This document shows, piece by piece, positions 8,715 through 16,596 of a stretch of 64,000 nucleotides of DNA. Location of the stretch: positions 3,472,001 to 3,536,000 of the forward strand of contig NC_009767.1 of the NCBI RefSeq assembly GCF_000017805.1, given 5' to 3'. The notes beneath the pieces were generated by a model that saw nothing but the letters and a program-made list of their open reading frames with translations, did no database searches and was not told the origin of the DNA. The stretch is from Roseiflexus castenholzii DSM 13941 (GTDB taxonomy: Bacteria; Chloroflexota; Chloroflexia; Chloroflexales; Roseiflexaceae). The first letter of the stretch is position 1. Each line of letters begins with the position of its first letter. The translations under genes were made by a program, and so were the position numbers.

Positions 8715-10694
8715 CTAAACTGCTATTGTCGCCCACTCATCGTACCGCGCGTCCAGCGTCGCCTGAACTTCGACCATCTCGATGCCCAGCGATGTTACGC
8801 GCGGGACGTCACCTGTGGCGCTGGCGGCGTTCAGCGCTGCTGCGAGATCGCGGAGTTGCGCTTCGAGACCGGCAATTTCCTCTTCCAGCGCCGCCAGGCG
8901 ACGTTGCCGCCGACGTTCTTCACGCTCCGGCTCACGATTAAACGCCCGTGTATCGTTTGCAGACGAAGCAGGACGCGACTCGCGCGCCGTCTCACGCTTC
9001 TGCACACTGTTCGCCGGCCGTGCGTTTGTGGCGGGTGCAGCGTCTCGCGTGGCGCTATAGTCGGAATATGCGCCATCAAATACCTCAATGACGCCATCGC
9101 GCACCATCCAGATCGTATCGGCGACGGCATCGACAAAGTAGCGGTCGTGCGACACGAAGAGTACCGTGCCATCGTATTCATTCAGCACCGTCTCGAGCGC
9201 CTCGCGCGCATCGATGTCGAGATGGTTCGTCGGTTCGTCGAGCACCAGAAAATTGCCGCCCAACAGCATCAGTTGCGCCAGCGCCACCCTGCCGCGTTCC
9301 CCGCCGGAAAGATTGGCGATGCGCTTGGAGACCTCATCACCACTGAAGAGAAAGCGCCCCAGCAGGGTGCGCGCTTCGGTCTCTTTGATCTCCGGTCGAA
9401 TACGGCGAATTTCGTCGAGAATCGTCCGATCCATCTGCAACCCTTCGTGCGCCTGAGCGTAGTAGACGAGTTTGATATTGCTTCCCAGGCGCACCCGCCC
9501 CCGCAGCGGCGGCAGGTCGCCGACAATCGTGCGCAGCAGAGTCGTCTTGCCGCAGCCGTTCGGTCCCATCAGCGCCACCCGTTGCCCGCGCCAGATTTCG
9601 AGGTCGGGGATGTGGAGCAGCGCCGGTTGCGGTGCAACGGCGGCAGGGCGCTCGTACCCCACCGTCAACTCTTCGATCTTCAACACCAGGTCGGCGCCGC
9701 GCAGGTTCGAACCGAGTTTGAACGCGAGTTTCTTCTGTTGCTCTGGTCGGGCAACTAACCCTTCGGTACGCCCCGAACCGCCTTCCCACCCTGTCTTCAG
9801 GCGCTCCAGGCGTCGTTCGCGCCCGCGCGCCTGTTTGCTGAGCTGGCTGTTTTTGAAACGGCGGATGAACTCCTCGGTTCGGGCGATTTCTTCCTGCTGC
9901 GCGCGATACTGTTTCAGTTGCAATTCGAGCCGCGCGGCTTTCAGTTCCAGATAACGCTGGTAGGGCGCAGGGTAATCGCCATCGAGACGGTTGAACGCCA
10001 GATCGAGTGTGCGGGTTGTCACCCGATCAAGGAAGTAGCGGTCGTGCGACACAACAATCAGCGTGCCGTCCCAGTCGCGCAGGAAACGTTCGAGCCATTC
10101 AAGCGCCGCCAGATCGAGGTGGTTGGTCGGCTCATCGAGCAGCAGCACGTCGGGATCGGACAGGAGCGCAGCCGCGAGCGCGGTGCGCGTCTTCTGCCCG
10201 CCGCTGAAACGCGCCACCGGTTCGTGGCGTTGCGCAGTGGTAAATCCCAGACCATCGAGGATCATGGCAATCCGCCGGTCGATGTCGTAGCCGCCAGCGT
10301 GCTCGAAGCGGTGGAGCGCCTCGCCGTAACGTTCCATCACGTCATCATGGTCGGGGCGGGCTGAGTCCGTGAGCGCGGTTTCGAGAGCGGTCATTTCATC
10401 GCGCAGCGTGTTGAGATACGCGAGCGAGGCGTGCATTTCTTCGAGCAACGTGCGCTGGCTGTCGAAGCGCACTTCTTGCGCCAGATACGCCAGGCGTGCG
10501 CCGCGCGCCATGTGGACGCTCCCGACGGTTGGCATCTCTTGTCCGGCAATGATCCGCAGCAGGGTACTCTTGCCGGCGCCGTTGACCCCGACGATTGCCA
10601 CTTTCTCGCCGCGCGCAACCTGAAATCCGACATCGCGGAAGATCAGTTCAGCGCCGTAGTATTTCGTGAGATTGTTGACGGTGATGATCGACAC
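8715..10694 (-). CDS. ABC-F family ATPase (translation factor type, two ABC domains)
   Basis: 659 residues with two ATPase domains and no membrane segment. Domain 1: Walker A GVNGAGKST, signature RFSGGQKTR, Walker B LLLDEPTNHLDL. Domain 2: GPNGCGKTT, NLSGGERGR, LVLDEPTNHLDI. Between them is a charged linker (QYRAQQEEIARTEEFIRRFK), and the end is a predicted coiled coil (REPEREERRRQRRLAALEEE). This is the Uup/EttA/YdiF layout; such proteins act on the ribosome and some give antibiotic protection. The start is GTG 10694, giving VSIITVNNLTKYYG, with only a weak ribosome site. It is divergent from the ECF sigma gene and stands alone. Confidence 0.93.
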   Translation of the reverse strand: MSIITVNNLTKYYGAELIFRDVGFQVARGEKVAIVGVNGAGKSTLLRIIAGQEMPTVGSVHMARGARLAYLAQEVRFDSQRTLLEEMHASLAYLNTLRDEMTALETALTDSARPDHDDVMERYGEALHRFEHAGGYDIDRRIAMILDGLGFTTAQRHEPVARFSGGQKTRTALAAALLSDPDVLLLDEPTNHLDLAALEWLERFLRDWDGTLIVVSHDRYFLDRVTTRTLDLAFNRLDGDYPAPYQRYLELKAARLELQLKQYRAQQEEIARTEEFIRRFKNSQLSKQARGRERRLERLKTGWEGGSGRTEGLVARPEQQKKLAFKLGSNLRGADLVLKIEELTVGYERPAAVAPQPALLHIPDLEIWRGQRVALMGPNGCGKTTLLRTIVGDLPPLRGRVRLGSNIKLVYYAQAHEGLQMDRTILDEIRRIRPEIKETEARTLLGRFLFSGDEVSKRIANLSGGERGRVALAQLMLLGGNFLVLDEPTNHLDIDAREALETVLNEYDGTVLFVSHDRYFVDAVADTIWMVRDGVIEVFDGAYSDYSATRDAAPATNARPANSVQKRETARESRPASSANDTRAFNREPEREERRRQRRLAALEEEIAGLEAQLRDLAAALNAASATGDVPRVTSLGIEMVEVQATLDARYDEWATIAV

Positions 10695-10766
10695 AAATGA
10701 TTTTCCGTCTCCCCTGACGCCGGTCAGATGGTTCTGTCACAAAAATCGCCGCAGCGGTGTTTCAGG

Positions 10767-10778
10767 TATGATTATAAC
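10767..10778 (+). promoter_or_regulatory. -10 region for the ECF sigma operon
   Basis: Two overlapping boxes, TATGAT (10767-10772) and TATAAC (10773-10778), precede the sigma factor gene. Transcription from here would start at about 10780-10785, which excludes the upstream ATG at 10768 and supports the start at 10798. Confidence 0.4.
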
Positions 10779-10797
10779 AAACAATGACGCGGGAGCG

Positions 10798-11403
10798 ATG
10801 ATAGCGACAGCGAGCGACCGGAAGATGGCGGAACACGAAAGCGATGGCGCGCTGCTCGAACGACTTCGACACGGCGACGAGGCGGCGTTCGAGGAACTCT
10901 TCGCGCGCCACTATGCCACGGTGTACCGCGTGCTCTATGGGCTGACCGGGAAGCGCGAGATGGCGGAGGATGCGGCGCAGGAGACGTTTCTCATCCTCTA
11001 CCGGCGACCGCCGGCGCCCCATCAACCGTTACGCCCGTGGCTCTGTCGCGTGGCGCTCAACACCGCACGCAACGCGCTGCGCGGTGAACGGCGGGATGCC
11101 ATGCGCATCGCACGATTGGCTCAGGCGCCCGCTGCCGAAGACCCTTCTGAGGCGGCGGAGCGCGCCGAGGAGCGCGATCAGGTGCGCGCTGCCCTGGCGA
11201 CCATGCCGCAGCGCCAGGCGCACCTGTTGCTGCTGCGCCATGCCGGATTGTCGTATGCTGAAGTCGCCGCCGTGCTCAACCTCGCACCGGGTTCGGTCGG
11301 CACACTCCTCGCCCGCGCCGAACGCGCGTTTGTTGCGGCATTTACAAAGGAACAAACCGCCGCCACGGAAGAGCATTCGTCTGGAAAGCAGGTGCAGCCA
11401 TGA
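10798..11403 (+). CDS. ECF-type RNA polymerase sigma factor
   Basis: 201 residues from ATG 10798, preceded by GGGAG; ATG 10825 is an alternative. Region 2 is FEELFARHYATVYRVLYGL through MAEDAAQETFLILYR, with the DAAQETF motif of region 2.2. Region 4 is MPQRQAHLLLLRHAGLSYAE followed by LAPGSVGTLLARAERAF, a helix-turn-helix for the -35 element. There is no region 3 or 1.1, as expected for the ECF group. The next gene encodes its likely anti-sigma factor and overlaps by four bases, so activity is probably held at the membrane until a signal releases it. Confidence 0.93.
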   Translation: MIATASDRKMAEHESDGALLERLRHGDEAAFEELFARHYATVYRVLYGLTGKREMAEDAAQETFLILYRRPPAPHQPLRPWLCRVALNTARNALRGERRDAMRIARLAQAPAAEDPSEAAERAEERDQVRAALATMPQRQAHLLLLRHAGLSYAEVAAVLNLAPGSVGTLLARAERAFVAAFTKEQTAATEEHSSGKQVQP

Positions 11404-12545
11404 CCAGGTGCTACGATGATGGCGCATTACGCGCCGGGTTGGATGGCGAACTTCCAGCGGAGGCGCTGCGCGCGCAGCATGAACACCTGGCGGCGTGCCC
11501 GGAGTGCCGCGCGCGTCGCGCAGCGTTGAAGTCCCTGGCAGATCAGGCGTCCTTGCTGTTGAACGCAGCGCCGCCGGATGTCCCCGTCGCACTGGCTGCG
11601 CTGCGTCAGCATCTCGACCATGAGCGACCGGCATCGGGTGGCGGTCGCTCATCGCACCCCCAATCATTGCAAAGGAGTATTCCCATGACCTCAACACGAG
11701 TATGGCGTCCCTGGATGGGATGGGCGGCTGCGCTGGCAGTCGTCATTGCGCTGCTGGCATTTCCGCCGGTGCGCGCCATCGCCGATCAATTGCTGAACGT
11801 GTTCCGCATCCAAAACGTAGTTTTCGTTCCGGTTACGGGCGAACGGATAGAGCAGTTGCAGCAGCTCAACTTCGATGAGCAAACACTGTTTATTGCCCCG
11901 CCGAAGCAGACTGGCGGCTCGTCCGAAGTGCGCGCGGTCGCATCCTTAAGTGAAGCGGCGGCGCTCGTTGGGTTCACACCAGCGCAACCTGTGTTGCCCC
12001 GCCCATCATCGAGTGCAGAGTTTGCCGTAACTGACCGCGCGACCTTCGAGTTTCAGGTAAATGTCGAGTCGGCGCGTGAACTGCTCCGCCTGGCCGGCGT
12101 CAACGATGTCACGCTGCCGGATGCGCTCGGCGCAGCGCCGATTGTCGCCGAGATGTCCCCCGCTGTCAGCGCCCGCTACGTCGGCGACGGCTACGAGGCG
12201 ATGCTGGTGCAGGGCGTCAGTCCGCAGGTGACGCTGCCCGATGGTGTGGAGATGCAACAACTGGGGTACGCCGCGCTGCGCATGCTCGGTATGGAGCCGC
12301 GTCAGGCAGCAACGCTTGCCGCGCAGATCGATTGGCGCACCACGCTGGTCTTCCCCTTCCCGGCGGATATCAACTCGTTGCGTCAGGTGACGGTCGGCGG
12401 TTCGCCGGGATTGCTGGTGAGCGGTGAACACGACGGAGAGCGATACCAGAGTCTCTACTGGCAGCGTGGTGAGCGTTTCTATGTGCTGTCGGGGAGCGGA
12501 TTGACCGTCGAGACGTTCCTGACGATGGCGGAGTCGGTGCGATAG
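11400..12545 (+). CDS. Anti-sigma factor with zinc-finger (ZAS-like) N-terminus
   Basis: 381 residues. Residues 29-36 carry His-x3-Cys-x2-Cys (HLAACPEC), the core of the zinc anti-sigma domain that clamps ECF sigma factors. A single hydrophobic segment lies near residue 105 (MGWAAALAVVIALLAF), after which about 250 residues should be extracytoplasmic. That outer part contains a LSEAAALVGFTPAQPVLP segment resembling DUF4367 or related sensor domains. ATG overlaps the sigma stop as ATGA. A second ATG at 11685 has a good AAAGGAG site and would give a protein without the zinc finger, which is worth noting. Confidence 0.88.
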   Translation: MTRCYDDGALRAGLDGELPAEALRAQHEHLAACPECRARRAALKSLADQASLLLNAAPPDVPVALAALRQHLDHERPASGGGRSSHPQSLQRSIPMTSTRVWRPWMGWAAALAVVIALLAFPPVRAIADQLLNVFRIQNVVFVPVTGERIEQLQQLNFDEQTLFIAPPKQTGGSSEVRAVASLSEAAALVGFTPAQPVLPRPSSSAEFAVTDRATFEFQVNVESARELLRLAGVNDVTLPDALGAAPIVAEMSPAVSARYVGDGYEAMLVQGVSPQVTLPDGVEMQQLGYAALRMLGMEPRQAATLAAQIDWRTTLVFPFPADINSLRQVTVGGSPGLLVSGEHDGERYQSLYWQRGERFYVLSGSGLTVETFLTMAESVR

Positions 12546-12704
12546 AAGTAACCGTTTCACGTTTGTTGCATGTCGGGCGCTGCGCCTTGCTCGCAGGTGC
12601 ACGGCAGAAACGGGCAAACATTTATCGGGATGCCCCCTGTGGGCGCCCGATAGCAGGGTGGATGGGCGTAGGCGTTGCTCTCTGTGGCTCGGTGGTGCGA
12701 AATA

Positions 12705-12854
12705 ATACCAATGACCGGTGACCATCCGGCATGGTCACCCCGAGCAGCGCGAGGGGTCGTGCGCGACCCGCGCAGATTCCTCGCTGCGTTTACCCTGAGC
12801 GAAGCGAAGGGCTCGGAATGACACGCATGCGGCATCTTCAATCGTCATTGGTAT
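12705..12854 (+). mobile_element. 150-bp MITE-like element
   Basis: Full copy from ATACCAATGACC to CGTCATTGGTAT. It takes up 150 bases of the 383-base gap between the anti-sigma gene and the ABC ATPase; the remaining gap sequence shows no gene. Confidence 0.8.
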
Positions 12855-12928
12855 AAGAGGCGGACAGATACGGTAAAACCATAGGCGCCGTCCTTCGTGC
12901 GCCTTCGTGCTCTTCATGGATACATATC

Positions 12929-13861
12929 ATGCCCGACTACGTGATTGAAACAACCGGTCTGCGCAAGGTCTACGGCGCGAAAGTCGCCGTCGCCGACCTG
13001 ACACTCCAGGTGCCACGCGGCGAAGTCTTCGCCTTCCTGGGACCGAACGGCGCCGGGAAGAGCACAGCAGTCAAGATGCTCCTCGGATTGGTGAAGCCAA
13101 CAGAGGGCGACGCGCGCGTGCTGGGCTTCGCCCCAGCCGATCCTCGCGCGATGGCGCGGATTGGTTTTCTGCCAGAGCACTTCCGCTTTCACGAATGGTT
13201 GCAGGCTCATGAATTCCTCGATCTGCACGCCCGCCTGAGCAGCCTCCCCGCATCGGTGCGGCAGCGGCGCATTCTCGAGGTGCTGGCGCTCGTTGGATTG
13301 TCTGAGCACGCGCAGCGTCCGCTTGCCAATTTCTCCAAAGGCATGCTCCAGCGCATCGGTCTGGCGCAGGCGCTTATTCACGAACCGGAACTGGTGTTTC
13401 TCGATGAGCCGACGTCGGCGCTCGACCCATTTGGGCGCATGCTGGTGCGCAATATCATTCGCGACCTGCGCGCCCATGGCACGACAGTGTTCCTCAACTC
13501 CCATCTGCTCGGCGAAGTCGAGTTGACGTGTGATCGGGCGGCATTCATCCGCGAAGGGCGTGTGCTACGCACCCTGAGCCTGCACGACGCCGCAGCCGGC
13601 AGAGTACGGGTGACGCTGCGAGTCGCAGGCGCGTCGAACGGGTTGCTGACATCTCTGGCGGCGCTCTGCGCCAACGGCAGCACACCGCAGGAAACGTCGC
13701 CAGGAATGATCGAACTGGAAGTCGCCGGTGAAGACACGCTGCCGCAGATCGCAGAGCATATCGTTGCGAGTGGCGCACGCCTCTATGCTCTCACACCACA
13801 GCGCGTCTCCCTTGAACAACTCTTTCTCGAAATCGTCGGCGCCGACGACAGTGGACAGTGA
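12929..13861 (+). CDS. ABC transporter ATP-binding protein (CcmA/ABC-2 type)
   Basis: 310 residues. Walker A GPNGAGKST, Q-loop region near IGFLPEHFRFHEW, signature NFSKGMLQR, Walker B LVFLDEPTSALDP, and the H-loop in VFLNSHLLGE. SKGM in place of SGGQ is common in ABC-2 exporters of the NatA/DrrA class. A C-terminal extension of about 90 residues (RVRVTLRVAGASNGLLTSLA onward) also fits that class. The substrate is unknown. No permease gene lies beside it in this window, so it must work with a protein encoded elsewhere. The start lacks a clear ribosome site. Confidence 0.9.
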   Translation: MPDYVIETTGLRKVYGAKVAVADLTLQVPRGEVFAFLGPNGAGKSTAVKMLLGLVKPTEGDARVLGFAPADPRAMARIGFLPEHFRFHEWLQAHEFLDLHARLSSLPASVRQRRILEVLALVGLSEHAQRPLANFSKGMLQRIGLAQALIHEPELVFLDEPTSALDPFGRMLVRNIIRDLRAHGTTVFLNSHLLGEVELTCDRAAFIREGRVLRTLSLHDAAAGRVRVTLRVAGASNGLLTSLAALCANGSTPQETSPGMIELEVAGEDTLPQIAEHIVASGARLYALTPQRVSLEQLFLEIVGADDSGQ

Positions 13862-13956
13862 GCGTCCCCGGAATCTCCGGGCGCCGGTTGCGGGGACAGG
13901 TTCCCGCCATGCCGGACCTCGTCGGGCGCCCACGGGGGGCGCGCCCTATCACCCAC

Positions 13957-14040
13957 GGTTTAAGGGCGGACAGAGCATCTGAGCGAACACCGGCACGCCC
14001 GCTCGTGAACCACCCACGGATAGGTGCCCCGACGACGCTG
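13957..14040 (+). repeat. Dispersed repeat family B, copy 2 (partial)
   Basis: TTTAAGGGCGGACAGAGCAT then CTGAGCGAACACCGGCACGC matches the copy at 6605 with a few changes over about 42 bases, then diverges. The rest of 13862-14119 holds a TATGAT box at 14079 and the leader of the next gene. Confidence 0.6.
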
Positions 14041-14119
14041 CCGCCTTACGCGGCCGTTACCTGCACCCTCAGACATGGTATGATATGCGTGGGGTACGCC
14101 ATTATCACGAGGTCCGTGC

Positions 14120-15028
14120 ATGGAACGTCTCGGGTTCATTGGGCTGGGGCGCATGGGTCAGGCGATGGCGAGGCGCCTGCTGACGGCAGGATTCCCGCTA
14201 ACGGTTCATAATCGGACGCGCTCGCGCGCGAATGCGCTGATTGCCGCAGGTGCGGTCTGGGCGGACACTCCCTCAGAAGTCGCCGCGCGCAGCGACATGG
14301 TGTTCACCATTCTGACCGACGAGCAGGCAGTCGAAGCGGTCTACCGCGGTCAGGGCGGGTTGCTTTCCACAGATGCTCCTGGTCGTCTGTTCATCGAAAT
14401 GAGCACCATCCGCACCGCCACAATCCTGGCGCTGGCTGAGGCAGTCGAACAACGTGGCGCACATCTGCTCGACGCGCCGGTCTCCGGCACGGTCGCCCCG
14501 GCGCGCGACGGGCAGTTGCTGATACTGGTCGGCGGCAGAGCATCGGATGTCGAACGCGCCCGACCGGCGCTCCAGGTTTTGGGCAGGCGCATCATTCATC
14601 TTGGCGGGCAGGGCGCCGGCACAACCATGAAACTGGCGCTCAATATGACGATGGCATGCTTCTGGGGTGCGCTTGCAGAGTCGCTTGCCATAGGGCGGCA
14701 GTTCGGGCTGAGTCTCGATGCAATGCTCGATGTGTATCTGGACTCGCCGGTGGCGCCACCAGCGTTGCGCAGCAAGACACCGACGCTGCTTGGCGAAACG
14801 AGTGAAGTGGCGTTCGATGTTGCGGGTGTGCGCAAAGACCTGCGCTCCATGGTTGCAACAGCGCAGGACGCCGGCGTGCCAGCGGCGGTAGCCGCAGCGG
14901 CGCTCGCGCACTTTGCCGCCGCCACCGCCGCCGGGTATGGCGAACGCGATCTGGCGGCAATTGTCGAATATCTGGCGGATGTCGCGCGTCGCACAGCGCG
15001 CCCCGTATTCACATTGGGCGAGCCATGA
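14120..15028 (+). CDS. NAD(P)-dependent beta-hydroxyacid dehydrogenase (3-hydroxyisobutyrate dehydrogenase family)
   Basis: 302 residues. The N-terminal Rossmann fold has GFIGLGRMGQAMARRL, and the basic NRTRSRA after strand 2 suggests NADP preference. The substrate motif is DAPVSGT (family: DAPVSGG). The catalytic Lys is in GAGTTMKLALNM, with Asn four residues later. Members oxidise 3-hydroxyisobutyrate, tartronate semialdehyde, or reduce succinic semialdehyde; which one cannot be read from the sequence. The ribosome site is GAGG about eight bases before ATG 14120. Its stop overlaps the next start (ATGA). Confidence 0.9.
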   Translation: MERLGFIGLGRMGQAMARRLLTAGFPLTVHNRTRSRANALIAAGAVWADTPSEVAARSDMVFTILTDEQAVEAVYRGQGGLLSTDAPGRLFIEMSTIRTATILALAEAVEQRGAHLLDAPVSGTVAPARDGQLLILVGGRASDVERARPALQVLGRRIIHLGGQGAGTTMKLALNMTMACFWGALAESLAIGRQFGLSLDAMLDVYLDSPVAPPALRSKTPTLLGETSEVAFDVAGVRKDLRSMVATAQDAGVPAAVAAAALAHFAAATAAGYGERDLAAIVEYLADVARRTARPVFTLGEP

Positions 15029-15939
15029 TCATTACGATACGCCCCTTTACCGGTGCTGCCGACATCGAGCGGATGATCGAACTGGCGCAGACGTTCCCCG
15101 ATCAGTGTCTGCGCGCGGTTGATCTCCCCTACCGCCTGGCATCATGGACGCTCGACAATTCCCGCAATGCCAGTCTATGGGAGGATGAATCGGGAGGTCT
15201 GCTGGGATTCGCGGTGATCCAACTCCCGTGGCATTCGCTCGACACCTGTGCGCATCCTGCGGCATGCGAAGCAGGCATCGAAGAGTTGATGCTGGTGTGG
15301 GCGACAGAACGGGCGCAAGAAATTGTCGACCAGACGAATCGCGCGTTGACGTTGTACGTGGATGCGCTCGAGTACGATCTGGATCGGGTGGCGCTGCTTG
15401 CGGCACATGGGTTCGCACCAGATTATCCGTCGATGATCCGTATGGCGCGTTCACTCGATCGGGTGCTGCCGGCGCCGGTTCTGCCGGATGGGTTCATCTT
15501 GCGCCCGATTAATGGCATGCGCGAGGTGCAGGAGTATGTCGCACTGCACCGCGCTGCGTTCGGCACCGCCGATATGACGATTGAATGGCGCAAACGCACC
15601 CTGTGCATGCCGCAGTACATCCCGGAACTCGATGTCGTCGCAGTTGCGCCAGATGGACGCCTGGCAGCGTTCTGCATCTGCTGGCTCGGGCCGAAAGAAG
15701 GTGAGGGGTACATCGAGCCGCTCGGCGTCCATCCCGACTTCGCCGGGCTGGGACTTGGGCGTGCTGTGCTGCTCGAAGGATTGTGGCGATTGCAGGCGCA
15801 CGGTGCGATGATTGCGCTGATCGATCGGTACGAAGGGGATGAGAGCGCCCGCGCTTTGTACGAGTCGCTCGGATTCCGCACGCATGTGCGGACGGTGACG
15901 TATACGCGCCGTTTTTATGTTCTGCAGAAATCTGTGTGA
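15025..15939 (+). CDS. Tandem GNAT acetyltransferase
   Basis: 304 residues, about twice the length of one GNAT domain. The C-terminal half is clear: EGYIEPLGVHPDFAGLGLGR contains the acetyl-CoA loop (family V-x-P-x-x-R/Q-G-x-G), followed by ARALYESLGFRTH. The N-terminal half (about 1-150) has the same fold pattern with a weaker CoA loop, as in mycothiol synthase MshD. The substrate is unknown. It overlaps the dehydrogenase by four bases and is followed after six bases by another GNAT gene, so three genes form one unit. Confidence 0.82.
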   Translation: MIITIRPFTGAADIERMIELAQTFPDQCLRAVDLPYRLASWTLDNSRNASLWEDESGGLLGFAVIQLPWHSLDTCAHPAACEAGIEELMLVWATERAQEIVDQTNRALTLYVDALEYDLDRVALLAAHGFAPDYPSMIRMARSLDRVLPAPVLPDGFILRPINGMREVQEYVALHRAAFGTADMTIEWRKRTLCMPQYIPELDVVAVAPDGRLAAFCICWLGPKEGEGYIEPLGVHPDFAGLGLGRAVLLEGLWRLQAHGAMIALIDRYEGDESARALYESLGFRTHVRTVTYTRRFYVLQKSV

Positions 15940-15945
15940 GTGCGT

Positions 15946-16458
15946 ATGACCGATGATCTCGCTCCGACGCTGACCGGTGAGTATATCGAATTGCGGCCAC
16001 TTGCTGAACGCGATCTGCCCCATCTGTTGAAGGTATACCAGGGAACGCCGCTCTATTTTGACGGTCTGGGAGACCGCGCGGATCGCCTGACGCTCGATGA
16101 TGTGCGCACCCAATGGCAACGGGCGCAAGAGTCGCTAGATCGAGTGCTATTTGGCGTGTATCATCCGGTCACCGGTCTGCTGATCGGTGCGGCAGACGTT
16201 CAGATCGGTGCGCCACGATCAGATACAGCGGCGGTCTGGTTGCTGATCTGGGGTGGGTTTCAGCGTCAGGGGTACGGGCAGGAGTGTCTGGCGCTTATCG
16301 AGTCCTGGCTGATTCCGAAATATGTCACTACCCTGTGCGCGATTGCGACCCATAATGAGGAGGGAATTTCCTTCCTCGAATTGCAGGGCTTTCGCCGGAC
16401 GGACCTCCCCGCAGAACCGCCGATCGGTCGCGGCAAGGCGTTCTGGATGTGTTGGTGA
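15946..16458 (+). CDS. GNAT N-acetyltransferase (RimJ/RimL type)
   Basis: 170 residues. It begins TGEYIELRPLAERDLPHLLK, the common start of RimJ/RimL and related acetyltransferases. WGGFQRQGYGQECLALIESW is the CoA-binding loop, and ATHNEEGISFLELQGFRR is the terminal motif. Substrate may be a protein N-terminus or an amine but cannot be told. ATG 15946 is used; GTG 15940 would add two residues. It is the last gene of a three-gene unit, and a GC-rich hairpin follows it. Confidence 0.85.
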   Translation: MTDDLAPTLTGEYIELRPLAERDLPHLLKVYQGTPLYFDGLGDRADRLTLDDVRTQWQRAQESLDRVLFGVYHPVTGLLIGAADVQIGAPRSDTAAVWLLIWGGFQRQGYGQECLALIESWLIPKYVTTLCAIATHNEEGISFLELQGFRRTDLPAEPPIGRGKAFWMCW

Positions 16459-16482
16459 TGGAAGGTTCGGGGCGCTGCTTTA

Positions 16483-16516
16483 GGGTGTTGGTCGCCTTCT
16501 CATCATCCCAACACCC
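16483..16516 (+). terminator. Hairpin between convergent genes
   Basis: GGGTGTTGG (16483-16491) pairs with CCAACACCC (16508-16516). No T-run follows on either strand, so it is only a possible terminator for the acetyltransferase operon and for priA. Confidence 0.35.
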
Positions 16517-16596
16517 GGAGAAGTCAAGAGCGGTGAGAGAGAACGTGGAACGCACCACCTATCACCGCTTTCACATCTCTTCTCGCCTCACGCCTC

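Noticed and set aside
8697..9758. 353-aa plus-strand frame opposite the ABC-F gene
   Set aside because: Shadow of the minus-strand gene, which carries two full ABC domains.
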